DNA of 64,000 bases from Actomonas sp051209155 (lineage in GTDB: Bacteria > Verrucomicrobiota > Verrucomicrobiia > Opitutales > Opitutaceae), in NCBI GenBank assembly GCA_051209155.1, contig JBPJGB010000002.1. One strand, given 5' to 3'. Made by a program: the position numbers and the translations under genes. The notes beneath the pieces were generated by a model. It searched no databases and was not told where the DNA came from. It saw nothing but the letters and a program-made list of their open reading frames with translations. Positions 52,208 through 60,990 of the stretch are shown piece after piece (the first letter of the stretch is position 1; the number at the start of each line of letters is the position of its first letter).

Positions 52208-53689
52208 TCAGAGTCGGTCGGCCAAACTCACCGCCTTGAAGAGGGCGGAGGCCTTGTTGATGGTCTCGAAAAACTCGGATTCCGGCACACTATCGGCGAC
52301 GACGCCGGCGCCGGCCTGAATGTGGATCTGGCCGTCCTTCAGCAGGGAGGTGCGCAGCATGATACAGGAGTCCAGGTTACCATCGTAACCAAAGTAGCCG
52401 AGGGCGCCGGCGTAAAAGCCGCGTTGGACCGGTTCCTTGGCTGCGATGATTTGCATGGCGCGGATCTTCGGGGCACCGGAAACGGTGCCAGCCGGGAAGG
52501 TGGCGCGCATGAGGTCGTAGGCCGTCTTCCCTTCGGCGATGGAGCCCTCGACCTGCGATACGATGTGCATGACGTGGGAGTAGCGCTCGATCACCATCAT
52601 CTCCGGCACGTGCACGCTGCCAAAGCGGCAAACGCGGCCGATGTCGTTGCGCGCGAGATCGACCAGCATGAGATGCTCGGCACATTCCTTTTCGTCGGCG
52701 AGCAGGTCTTTCTCCAACGCGACATCCTCTTCCGGCGTCGCGCCACGTTTGCGAGTGCCGGCAATGGGACGGATTTCGACGCGGTCGCCGGTGAGGCGCA
52801 CATGCACTTCGGGCGATGCGCCGACGATGGCGTAGTCGACCGTATCGAGGATGAACATGTAGGGCGACGGGTTCACCGTGCGCAGCGCGCGATAGAGATC
52901 GAGTGGGGTGCGGTTGAACGGCTGGGAGAAGCGTTGCGACGGCACGACCTGAATGATGTCGCCGGAGCGGATGAACTCCTTGCACTCGTCGACCACCGCC
53001 TCGAAGCGCTCCTGGGTGAAGTTGCCCGGCGGCACGGTGACGGGCGGGAGCTCCACCAGCGAGGCGGGGGCAATCTGGTTGGGCTGGGCGAGCAGCGCGG
53101 CGAGCTCCTGTAGCTCGGCCACGGCGCGATCGTAGGCGGCGTTGGCGTCGTCGCCGATGTGGGCGTTGACGCAGAGGCGCAGGGTTTGTTTGGCGCGGTC
53201 GAAAATCGCGGTGGAATCGACCAGCATAAAATAGATGAGGGGCAGCCCGTGTTCATCGACCGGCGCGGTCGGCACGGTCTTTTCGATACGGGTCACGTAT
53301 TCGTAGCCCACGAAGCCGACGGCGCCGCCGGTGAAGCGCGGCAGGTCGGGCGACGAGACCGGAGTGATGCCCGCCATCTCCTGCTCGATGAGGGTCAAGG
53401 GATCCGCGGGGGTGGCCACGTGTTGCTCAGAACCGTCGGCCAGGCGAACCGACGTGGTTTCGGGCCCGCAGGCGAAAATCTTGCGGGGGCGAATCCCGAT
53501 GAAGCTGTAGCGAGACAGGTGCTCACCGCCCTCCACTGACTCCAACAGAAACGATGGTCCGGCCTGCTTGAGTTTGGCGTAGGCGGAGACCGGCGTTTCG
53601 AGATCGGCCATGAGGTCCGCATACACGGGAACGAGGTTTCCCTGCTGACTGAGCTGGGCAAAGGATTCGCGGGACGGTTTGATGTGCAT
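52208..53689 (-). CDS. trpE: Anthranilate synthase component I
   Basis: This 493-residue chorismate-utilising enzyme makes anthranilate for tryptophan. The N-terminal regulatory region contains FLLESVEGGEHLSRYSFIG, including the LLES motif that binds tryptophan for feedback inhibition. The catalytic C-terminal half has RPIAGTRKRGATPEED, LMLVDLARNDIGRV and FPAGTVSGAPKIRAM. The glutaminase partner TrpG is not adjacent. The gene is divergent from the TPR kinase gene, with a 114-nt gap. Confidence 0.94.
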   Translation of the reverse strand: MHIKPSRESFAQLSQQGNLVPVYADLMADLETPVSAYAKLKQAGPSFLLESVEGGEHLSRYSFIGIRPRKIFACGPETTSVRLADGSEQHVATPADPLTLIEQEMAGITPVSSPDLPRFTGGAVGFVGYEYVTRIEKTVPTAPVDEHGLPLIYFMLVDSTAIFDRAKQTLRLCVNAHIGDDANAAYDRAVAELQELAALLAQPNQIAPASLVELPPVTVPPGNFTQERFEAVVDECKEFIRSGDIIQVVPSQRFSQPFNRTPLDLYRALRTVNPSPYMFILDTVDYAIVGASPEVHVRLTGDRVEIRPIAGTRKRGATPEEDVALEKDLLADEKECAEHLMLVDLARNDIGRVCRFGSVHVPEMMVIERYSHVMHIVSQVEGSIAEGKTAYDLMRATFPAGTVSGAPKIRAMQIIAAKEPVQRGFYAGALGYFGYDGNLDSCIMLRTSLLKDGQIHIQAGAGVVADSVPESEFFETINKASALFKAVSLADRL

Positions 53690-53803
53690 GGGGCGGACGA
53701 GCGGAACCGGTATTGGGTCGGTGCCGGGGGTGGTGGCGCAACCCGAAATTGCTGGCGGCGCACCGTTGCCAATCCGGTTTAACGGCCGGCACAGTTACGG
53801 CCC

Positions 53804-55978
53804 ATGCGGCGCAACCGGGCATCTTTCTTCGAACCGATCCCGATGCTGGCTGTGGTTCTGGCGATCCTGTTGCCGTCGGGAGCCGGGGCGGAGGACCGCG
53901 AGCTGGCGCGCAGCGAGGCGGTGCTGCTGGCTCTGCGCCGCGGCGACGCCGTCGACGGCGCGGCGTTGATCACCGAGGCGGAGCGGCTGCGGGTCGCCCT
54001 GCCGGAAACGGGGGCGGAGGGCCGGCTGCGCGCAGGTTTGGCCGTGGAGCTGAGTTGGGCGTATCGGGAAAACGCCGAGTTCGAGCGCGCCGAAGCGCGG
54101 GCGCGGGAAGCGATCCGGCTTGGTGCGACACTGGTCGCGCCGCGGCTGGAGGCGGATGGTCACAACGCCCTTGGGGGCGTGTATTGGCGGCGTGGAGACT
54201 TGGGCACGGTGTGGTCGCTTTGGTTGGAAGCCTTGCGGCTGCGGGAGGAGGCTGGCGATCGAGCGGGCGTGGCGGCGTCGTATTCCAACCTCGGTATCCT
54301 GCTCGATTCCGAGGGCGATTTCCCGGGGGCCTTGGAATACTACCAACGCGCGCTGGCGATCGACCGGGAGATCGGCAGCGAGCCGGCGGAGATTGCCTCG
54401 ACGCTCAACAACATCGGAGCGCTGCACGAGCAGATGGGGGAATCCGCGGCGGCGCTCGACTACCATCGCGAGGCGTTGGTGATTCGGGAACAGGTGGGGG
54501 ACGAACGCGATGTGGCCACGAGCCATAACAACATCGGCTCGGCGCTGGCGGATCTTGGCCGGTTGGACGAAGCCCGCGATGAGCTCGAGCGAGCGCTGAA
54601 GATGCGGCGCGAGACCGGCGACCGACCGGGCGAAGCATCGACCTTGGGCGAACTGGCGAAACTCGAACGCTTGGCGGGGCGACTGGACGAAGCGCGTGCT
54701 CACGCCACCGCGGGGCTCGCACTCTACCGGGAAATCGCCGAGCCGTGGGGCGAGGCGGATGTGTCCACGCAACTCGGCGAAATTGACCTGGCGTCCGGCC
54801 GTCCGGAGGACGCGCTCAACCACTTCGAGCTCGCCCGGTCACGGGCCGAGGAGATCGGCGCGCCCTTGTTGTTGGCCGAGCAATGGGGCGGCCGCGCGCG
54901 AGCTTTGGAGGCAATGGGCCGTTGGCAGGCGGCGTTGGACGCGCTGCGGCGGGAAGCGAGGGTGCGCGAACAGATCGCGGGCGATGCTTCACGGCGCCGC
55001 GTCGAGTTGCTGGAAATTCGCCACGAAACCCAGCGCAAGGAGCTGGAGGTGGTCCAACTCCGTGCGGCCAATGCCACCGTAGAGCGGGCGTTGAACCAAG
55101 CCCGCTCCGAGCGTCAGATGATGTTGTTTGGCGCGGTGGGGCTGGTCTTGTTCGTGGCCGGTCTGGCTTGGGCGTTTCGGCTGCAACGCCGTGCTGCGCG
55201 GGAGGCGAACGCGGCGCACGAGCGCTTGCAGGCTTTGTCGGAACAGAAGGACCATTTTCTCCGGGTCGTCGCCCACGACCTGCGCAGCCCGTTGGGTAAC
55301 GTCCGCTGGATGGCCGGGCTGCTGCGCAAAGAGGCGAGTCGGGTTGATGAGGTGACCAAGGTCGCTGGCATGATCGAGGATGTGTCCGCGCGACTCGTTG
55401 CGACGACCGAGAACCTGCTTGATCTCGACCGGATTGAAACCGGCATGGTGAAGCCCCAGTGGCGGCGGGTTGCGCTCGATGAGGTCGTGGCGCGGATGGT
55501 GGCCGAGCGCCAAGCAACCGCCGCGCGCAAACAGCAGACGCTCGCCGTGAGAAAGTCGGCGAGCGCGTCCGCGACCGGTTGGTCGGTCGAGACCGACGAG
55601 ACCTTGGTCGTGCAGATTTTGGACAACCTTATCTCCAACGCGCTGAAGTTCACGCCGGCGGGCGGCACGATCACGGTGAGCCTGAATGACGCCACCGATC
55701 GTCTCGCAGTGCACGTGGCCGATAGCGGACCGGGAATTCCGCCGGAGGCCCGCGCGCGTCTCTTTTCGCGCTTTGCGATGGTGGGTAACGCGCCGACTGC
55801 CGGCGAGGGGACCCATGGCCTCGGTTTGGCGATTGCCGCGGGATTGGCGCAGACGATTGGCGCGCTCGTGAGCCACGTGGCGGAACCGAATCCGCTGGGC
55901 GGCGCGTGTTTTGCAGTCACGTTTCCGCGCCGCTCAAACGGTGACCAAACCGTGACGGACCGCGAAGTGGGTGAGTGA
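53804..55978 (+). CDS. TPR-containing sensor histidine kinase
   Basis: This 724-residue protein has a signal peptide (AVVLAILLPSGAGAEDRE), then about seven tetratricopeptide repeats (roughly 60-400) including SYSNLGILLDSEGDFPGALEYYQRALAI. A coiled coil (about 400-440) precedes one transmembrane helix (about 445-465, LFGAVGLVLFVAGLAWAF). The kinase domain has H-box HFLRVVAHDLRSPLGN with His491 and an HATPase with N-box ILDNLISNALKFTP, DSGPGIP and GTHGLGLAIA. The TPR region would face the periplasm and sense a protein or peptide. The 3' end overlaps the convergent NarL-type regulator gene by 45 nt. That regulator is the probable partner. Confidence 0.9.
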   Translation: MRRNRASFFEPIPMLAVVLAILLPSGAGAEDRELARSEAVLLALRRGDAVDGAALITEAERLRVALPETGAEGRLRAGLAVELSWAYRENAEFERAEARAREAIRLGATLVAPRLEADGHNALGGVYWRRGDLGTVWSLWLEALRLREEAGDRAGVAASYSNLGILLDSEGDFPGALEYYQRALAIDREIGSEPAEIASTLNNIGALHEQMGESAAALDYHREALVIREQVGDERDVATSHNNIGSALADLGRLDEARDELERALKMRRETGDRPGEASTLGELAKLERLAGRLDEARAHATAGLALYREIAEPWGEADVSTQLGEIDLASGRPEDALNHFELARSRAEEIGAPLLLAEQWGGRARALEAMGRWQAALDALRREARVREQIAGDASRRRVELLEIRHETQRKELEVVQLRAANATVERALNQARSERQMMLFGAVGLVLFVAGLAWAFRLQRRAAREANAAHERLQALSEQKDHFLRVVAHDLRSPLGNVRWMAGLLRKEASRVDEVTKVAGMIEDVSARLVATTENLLDLDRIETGMVKPQWRRVALDEVVARMVAERQATAARKQQTLAVRKSASASATGWSVETDETLVVQILDNLISNALKFTPAGGTITVSLNDATDRLAVHVADSGPGIPPEARARLFSRFAMVGNAPTAGEGTHGLGLAIAAGLAQTIGALVSHVAEPNPLGGACFAVTFPRRSNGDQTVTDREVGE

Positions 55979-56632
55979 GACCACGTCGTGCAGGTCTAGT
56001 TTTTGCAGCGCGTTTTTGCGGTGGGTCTTCACCGTGTTCTCGGAAATCTGCAGGCGTTGGGAGATCTCCTTCACGGTGAAACCACGGGCGGATTCGCCCA
56101 CGACCTCGCGTTCGCGGGCGGTGAGTAGACCCAGCGCGTCGCCCGAGCTGGCAATGCCGCTGCGCAACAAGGCGAGGGCGCCGGGAGAGTAGTAGGGTTG
56201 ACCGGCGGCGATCTGTTGCAGCGCGACGACGAGGATGTCGTAGGCCTCGCCCTTCGACACAAAGCCGAGGATGCCGGAGTCGAGCGCGGCGCGAACGGCG
56301 GCCCCTTCGCGGCGCGCGGTGACCGCGATCACGCGCAGATCCGGGTTGAGCCGCAGCGCTTCGCCGGCGAGTTCCAAGCCGGATTGGTCGGGCAGGCCCA
56401 GATCGCAGATCATCACCTCGGGGCGCTGAGTGGAGAGGAGTTGCCGGGCTTCCGTGGCGCTGGCGGCTTCGCCCACCAACTCGAAGCGGGACTGTCTTTG
56501 CACCGCCATGCCGAGCATCTGGCGAATCATCGCCTCATCCTCCACCACCACGGTGCGCAGTTTGGCATCGTCGGAAACGGTTGGTGCGTTGGGTGAGGTG
56601 ACGGCGTCCACGGGCGCTAGGTTCTTGGGCAT
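55934..56632 (-). CDS. NarL/FixJ-family response regulator
   Basis: This 232-residue protein has a receiver domain (acidic VVEDEAM, phosphorylation site Asp77 in VMICDLGLPDQSG, Lys in FVSKGEAYD). A LuxR-type helix-turn-helix domain follows at the C-terminus (LTAREREVVGESARGFTVKEISQRLQISENTVKTHR). It is encoded opposite the TPR kinase and overlaps its 3' end by 45 nt. A perfect 18-bp palindrome lies 35 nt upstream of its start, between this gene and the PEP-CTERM gene, and may be its own binding site. Confidence 0.92.
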   Translation of the reverse strand: MPKNLAPVDAVTSPNAPTVSDDAKLRTVVVEDEAMIRQMLGMAVQRQSRFELVGEAASATEARQLLSTQRPEVMICDLGLPDQSGLELAGEALRLNPDLRVIAVTARREGAAVRAALDSGILGFVSKGEAYDILVVALQQIAAGQPYYSPGALALLRSGIASSGDALGLLTAREREVVGESARGFTVKEISQRLQISENTVKTHRKNALQKLDLHDVVSLTHFAVRHGLVTV

Positions 56633-56667
56633 TGGCGGCGGGGCGCAACGGCTATCTGCCGATTTGG

Positions 56668-56685
56668 CTCACCCGATCGGGTGAG
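56668..56685. promoter_or_regulatory. Perfect 18-bp palindrome between a response regulator and a PEP-CTERM gene
   Basis: CTCACCCGATCGGGTGAG is exactly symmetric. It is 35 nt from the start codon of the NarL-type regulator (minus strand) and 63 nt from the ATG of the PEP-CTERM gene (plus strand). A partial second copy, TGACCCGATCG, follows at about 56693-56703. NarL-type regulators bind inverted repeats, so regulation by the adjacent regulator is a reasonable inference. Confidence 0.6.
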
Positions 56686-56748
56686 GGGCGCCTGACCCGA
56701 TCGCGCGACGACATGTGATCGCGGTTGGCGATAGGTTGTTTGTATCCC

Positions 56749-57759
56749 ATGAGAACGCTTTCATCTCAGTTCCTTCGCATCACCTGCCTGTCGACCTTGG
56801 TCCTGGCGCCGTTACAGGCTCAGTTTCAAATGCCCACGGGTTCCGACGACGAAATTTCGTTTGTCGGCGCCTCAGCCACCCACGGCGTCAGCGGCTATCA
56901 GGGCCCTGACGCCGCCACCCGAGGCCACACTTTGATCAGCGACAACGCGCCCTCCGGCGTGGCCTATCAGTTCGTGGCCGGGCGCCCCTATGGCCCGGAT
57001 TCGGATGGAGCGACCTACGCGTCGCAGGCAACGGCTGCGCAAGGGTTCTCGTCATTCCAGTCCGTATTGGGTTTGCAGGGTTACACGCTCAGCGACGTGA
57101 CGATTCATTTTGGTCCCAACATGTCGGCCTACGAGTCGAGCTGGAGCCTTGGGCTGGATCGCAATGGTTTGAACAGCTCGACGGGCGCGGCGGTCACGCC
57201 CGGCGGCGTGCTGGGGGTCGATCACGAATACGAAGCCTGGTCCGGCAGTTCGATCGAAGACCGCTTCTATTCCGCCGATCCGAATGACGTCTTTTATTAC
57301 ATCGCGATCAACGGACTGCGCGCGATCGATATTGGCTATGCCGACCTCTACATGCGCATCGACTACGGCGACAGCACGTCCGGCAGCGATGACGTGATCC
57401 AAGCCTATCACACGGTCTCCGGTGTGAGTATCCATTCCGGTCTCCTCGGCCAACCCGAATACACCATCGCCGACGCGTTCGTGAATGACGTGAACGCGGC
57501 CGGCGGTGGCATCCAGGTAATCATTGATTCGGTGCAGGCCGCGGTGACCGGAGCCTACACTTACAACGGCACCTTCGGTAGCCACTTCGCCATCAACGGT
57601 CGCCTTTCGGCGGTCAACCTGTCGGCCGTGCCGGAACCGGGCACTTATGCCGCCTGGGCGGCGGCGGCGGCGCTTGGCCTGGCGGTGTGGCGCCGGCGCC
57701 GCCAAGCGGCGCTGGCGGGGGAGGCGGCCACTGCGGGCGCGCCGGTCACTCAACCGTGA
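56749..57759 (+). CDS. PEP-CTERM sorting-domain protein
   Basis: This 336-residue secreted protein has a signal peptide (RITCLSTLVLAPLQAQ). The body is beta-rich and Gly/Ser/Asp/Tyr-rich (HFGPNMSAYESSWSLGLDRN, YADLYMRIDYGDSTSGSDD). The C-terminal PEP-CTERM signal is VPEPGTYAAWAAAAALGLAVWRRRRQ; unusually, about 20 residues (AALAGEAATAGAPVTQP) follow the Arg cluster. It is divergent from the NarL-type regulator. The start ATG 56749 gives the signal peptide. The 3' end overlaps the convergent glmS gene by 14 nt. Confidence 0.85.
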   Translation: MRTLSSQFLRITCLSTLVLAPLQAQFQMPTGSDDEISFVGASATHGVSGYQGPDAATRGHTLISDNAPSGVAYQFVAGRPYGPDSDGATYASQATAAQGFSSFQSVLGLQGYTLSDVTIHFGPNMSAYESSWSLGLDRNGLNSSTGAAVTPGGVLGVDHEYEAWSGSSIEDRFYSADPNDVFYYIAINGLRAIDIGYADLYMRIDYGDSTSGSDDVIQAYHTVSGVSIHSGLLGQPEYTIADAFVNDVNAAGGGIQVIIDSVQAAVTGAYTYNGTFGSHFAINGRLSAVNLSAVPEPGTYAAWAAAAALGLAVWRRRRQAALAGEAATAGAPVTQP

Positions 57760-59599
57760 CCGATTTGGCGAGGTTGCGCGGCTTGTCGACGTCGCAGCCT
57801 CGCTCGACCGCCACGTAGTAGCTGAACAGCTGTAGTGGAATCGTGGCGACAATCGGGAGCACGGCCTCGTGGCAGGCCGGGATGGTGATGACGTCGTCGG
57901 CCAGGCCCTCCGGTAGTTCGGCATCGTCGGTCGTGATTGCGATGATCGGTCCGCCGCGCGCTTTGATTTCCTGCATCGAAGAAACGACCTTGTTGAAGAT
58001 TTCGTTCTGCGGCACGAGGAAGACGGACGGGCACTCCTCGTTGATCAGGGCGATCGGACCGTGCTTCATCTCGGCCGCCGGGTAGGCCTCGGCGTGGATG
58101 TAGGAGATTTCCTTCAGCTTAAGCGCCCCTTCGAGAGCGATGGGGAACAACTCAAGTCGGCCGAGGAAGAGCATGTCGTGAAACTTCGCGTAGCGGCGGG
58201 CGATGTCCTTGATGTGGTCGGCTTGCTTCAGCGCTTCGCGCACTTTGTCGGGCGCGTCTTTCAGGGCCTGCACGATCTCAACGCCGTCGCGAAAGCTCAT
58301 GTCCCGGATGCGGCCGAGATAGAGCGCGAGCATCGCGCCGATCATGAGTTGGGAGGTGAAGGCCTTGGTCGAAGCGACGCCGATCTCGGGGCCTGCGTGC
58401 TGATAAATGCCGCCGTCGGCCTCGCGGGCGATGGTCGAGCCGACGACGTTGTTGATCGCAAGCACCTTGAAGCCCTTGCGCTGCGCCTCACGCATGGCGG
58501 CGAGCGTGTCGATGGTCTCGCCGGATTGGCTGACGACAAAGAAGAGCGTGCCGGAGAACAGCGGGGTGTTGCGGTAGCGAAACTCGGAGGCATGGTCGCA
58601 CTCCACCGGAATGCGGGCAAGACGCTCCACGAGATGTTCCGTGACCATGCCGGCATGCAGGGCCGTGCCGCAGGCGCAGAACATGAGCCGGGCGGTCCCG
58701 CGCAGTTCGTTGGCCGAAATATTGAGACCGCCGAAGTTAGCGGTCGAACCGTCCTCGGAGAAGCGCCCGCGCATGGCGTTTTCGAGAGCCTGGGGCTGCT
58801 CGAAGATCTCCTTCTCCATGAAGTGGGCGTAGTCGCCGAGTTCGGCGTCCTGCACCTTCCAGGTCACTTTGTCGATGACCGGCGACACGTCGGTGTCGTT
58901 GATGGTCGAGATCTCGAAGGTCTTGTCCCGGATGCCAACAAGTTCGCCGTCCTTCAGATAGACGACGTTCTGCGTGCGACTGACGAGGGCCGCGACATCT
59001 GAGGCAATGACCAGCTCATCCTCGCCGACGCCGAGGATGAGCGGGGAACCCTTGCGGGCGGCGACCAGCTCGCGCGGGCAATCGGCGCACAGCACGCAGA
59101 GGCCGTAGGTGCCTTCGACGTGGAAGAGAGTCTTGCGCACGCTTTCAAGGAGGCGGGAGCCGCCGTCGGCCGGATCGGTTTCCTTCTCGTAGTGGTAGGC
59201 GATGAGGTTGCAGAGCACCTCGGTGTCGGTTTCGGAGGCGAAGGTGTAGCCTTTCGCAACGAGGAACTTCTTAATCGCGGTGAAGTTTTCGATCACGCCG
59301 TTGTGAATGAGCGCGATTTTCCCGTCGGACGAAAGGTGAGGGTGGGCGTTGGCATCCGTGACGCCGCCATGAGTGGCCCAACGGGTGTGACCGATGCCAC
59401 AGGAGCCGGGCAGGGTGGTGGCGCCGGCTTTTTTCATGAGGCCTTCGACACGTCCGGTTTGTTTGGCTACCTTGAAGGCATTCCCATCCAGAACCGCGAC
59501 GCCAGCGGAGTCGTAGCCACGATACTCAAGTCGCTTGAGGCCGTCCAAAATGATCGGGGCGGCCTTGGCTCGGCCGACGTAACCTACGATTCCACACAT
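57746..59599 (-). CDS. glmS: Glutamine--fructose-6-phosphate aminotransferase (isomerizing)
   Basis: This 617-residue enzyme makes glucosamine-6-phosphate for peptidoglycan and lipopolysaccharide. The N-terminal glutaminase has the nucleophile Cys2 (MCGIVGYVG). The two SIS isomerase domains contain FVVSQSGETIDTLAAMREA and ELFPIALEGALKLKEISYIHAEAYPAAEMKHGPIALI. The C-terminal signature DKPRNLAKSVTVE is exact. It is divergent from glgC, with an 86-nt AT-richer gap that must contain both promoters. Confidence 0.96.
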   Translation of the reverse strand: MCGIVGYVGRAKAAPIILDGLKRLEYRGYDSAGVAVLDGNAFKVAKQTGRVEGLMKKAGATTLPGSCGIGHTRWATHGGVTDANAHPHLSSDGKIALIHNGVIENFTAIKKFLVAKGYTFASETDTEVLCNLIAYHYEKETDPADGGSRLLESVRKTLFHVEGTYGLCVLCADCPRELVAARKGSPLILGVGEDELVIASDVAALVSRTQNVVYLKDGELVGIRDKTFEISTINDTDVSPVIDKVTWKVQDAELGDYAHFMEKEIFEQPQALENAMRGRFSEDGSTANFGGLNISANELRGTARLMFCACGTALHAGMVTEHLVERLARIPVECDHASEFRYRNTPLFSGTLFFVVSQSGETIDTLAAMREAQRKGFKVLAINNVVGSTIAREADGGIYQHAGPEIGVASTKAFTSQLMIGAMLALYLGRIRDMSFRDGVEIVQALKDAPDKVREALKQADHIKDIARRYAKFHDMLFLGRLELFPIALEGALKLKEISYIHAEAYPAAEMKHGPIALINEECPSVFLVPQNEIFNKVVSSMQEIKARGGPIIAITTDDAELPEGLADDVITIPACHEAVLPIVATIPLQLFSYYVAVERGCDVDKPRNLAKSVTVE

Positions 59600-59685
59600 A
59601 ATTTTAACTTTATTAGGCTGGCGAAACTACGCGTCGCTCCAATCGTGGAGCAAGGCATTAGAACCCCCATTCCCCCGAGATAAGC

Positions 59686-60975
59686 ATGAGCTCAAACAAG
59701 AAAGTTGTCGCAGTAGTAATGGGCGGTGGACGAGGCACTCGTCTGCACCCGCTCACCACGGAACGTTGCAAACCGGCCGTGCCGCTGGCCGGAAAATACC
59801 GCTTGGTGGATATCCCCATCAGCAACTGCATCAACTCGGGCATCAATCGCATCTTCATCCTCACGCAGTTTCACACCGCCTCGCTGCATCGGCACATCCA
59901 GACAACCTACCACTTCGACCCTTTCGGTGGTGGCTTCGTCGATATTCTCTCCGCGGAGCAGACCGAGAAGACCAACGATTGGTATCAGGGCACGGCTGAT
60001 GCCGTGCGGCGCAACCTGCAGCACTTGCGCAACGAAGACCACGACTTCGTGCTCATCCTCTCCGGCGACCAACTCTACCGCATGGACTTCTCGGACATCA
60101 TCGAGAAGCACGCCGCGTCCGGCGCCGATGTGACTTTGGCGGCCATGCCGATTCCGGTTTCGAACGTTGAAGGTCTCGGTCTGATGGGCGTCGACGACAA
60201 CTTGCAGATCGAGAAGTTTGCGGAGAAACCCAAGGACCCCGCCGTCATTGAGGGACTCGCGATGGGCGAGGCGCTGGAGGCGAAACTCGGCAACCCCAAC
60301 CCGGTCGAGAAGCGCTGCCTCGCTTCGATGGGTATCTACGTTTTCAACCGCAAGGCGCTCGACGATGCGCTGGCCAACGAGATGACCGACTTCGGCAAGG
60401 AAGTCATTCCCAGCCTGCTCGGCGAAAAGAAACTCTTCGCTTACGCGTTCGAAGGATACTGGGAGGACATCGGAACCGTGCGGGCTTTCTTCGAGACGAA
60501 CCTCGCGATCACCGACCCGCTGCCGCCCTTTGATTTCTTCGATGAGGACGCGCCGATCTACACCCACAACCGCGCGCTGCCGCCGTCGAAACTCAACGAG
60601 TGTGACCTCAAGAACGTCGTGATCGGCGACGGCTGCATCATTGAAAATTGTCGGATGAATCGCTCGGTGCTGAGCCCGCGCTCATTCGTGCGTGCCGGCT
60701 GCCAGCTCGACGAGGTGGTGATGATGGGCAGCGACAGCTACGAAACCGATGAGGAGTTCAAGCGGAACGAAGCCGCGAGTTTGCCGCACCTCGGGTTGGG
60801 CAAGGATTGCCGCATCAAGGGCGCCATCATCGACAAGAACACCCGGATCGGCGACCGCGTCGTGCTGTCGCCCGAAGGCAAGCAGGATGGCGTCTACCAG
60901 CACGGGGTGGTGATCCGCGATGGCGTGCTGGTGGTGCCGAAAGGCGTCACCATCCCGCACGGTTTCGAACTCTGA
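59686..60975 (+). CDS. glgC: Glucose-1-phosphate adenylyltransferase
   Basis: This 429-residue ADP-glucose pyrophosphorylase catalyses the committed step of glycogen synthesis. The N-terminal nucleotidyltransferase has VVMGGGRGTRLHPLT, KPAVPLAGKYRLVDIPISNCINSGI and YQGTADAVRRNL. The C-terminal left-handed beta-helix ends VVVPKGVTIPHGFEL. The sequence IFILTQFHTASLHRHIQTTY and the late IIDKNTRIGDRVVLSPEG are closer to the cyanobacterial/plant type than to the E. coli enzyme, by recollection only. It is probably transcribed alone. Confidence 0.94.
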   Translation: MSSNKKVVAVVMGGGRGTRLHPLTTERCKPAVPLAGKYRLVDIPISNCINSGINRIFILTQFHTASLHRHIQTTYHFDPFGGGFVDILSAEQTEKTNDWYQGTADAVRRNLQHLRNEDHDFVLILSGDQLYRMDFSDIIEKHAASGADVTLAAMPIPVSNVEGLGLMGVDDNLQIEKFAEKPKDPAVIEGLAMGEALEAKLGNPNPVEKRCLASMGIYVFNRKALDDALANEMTDFGKEVIPSLLGEKKLFAYAFEGYWEDIGTVRAFFETNLAITDPLPPFDFFDEDAPIYTHNRALPPSKLNECDLKNVVIGDGCIIENCRMNRSVLSPRSFVRAGCQLDEVVMMGSDSYETDEEFKRNEAASLPHLGLGKDCRIKGAIIDKNTRIGDRVVLSPEGKQDGVYQHGVVIRDGVLVVPKGVTIPHGFEL

Positions 60976-60990
60976 GCGGCTCTTGTTTTC

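Noticed and set aside
59600..59685. Possible glmS ribozyme upstream of glmS
   Set aside because: The gap between glmS and glgC is only 86 nt, too short for the ribozyme plus promoters, and no conserved core pairing is visible.
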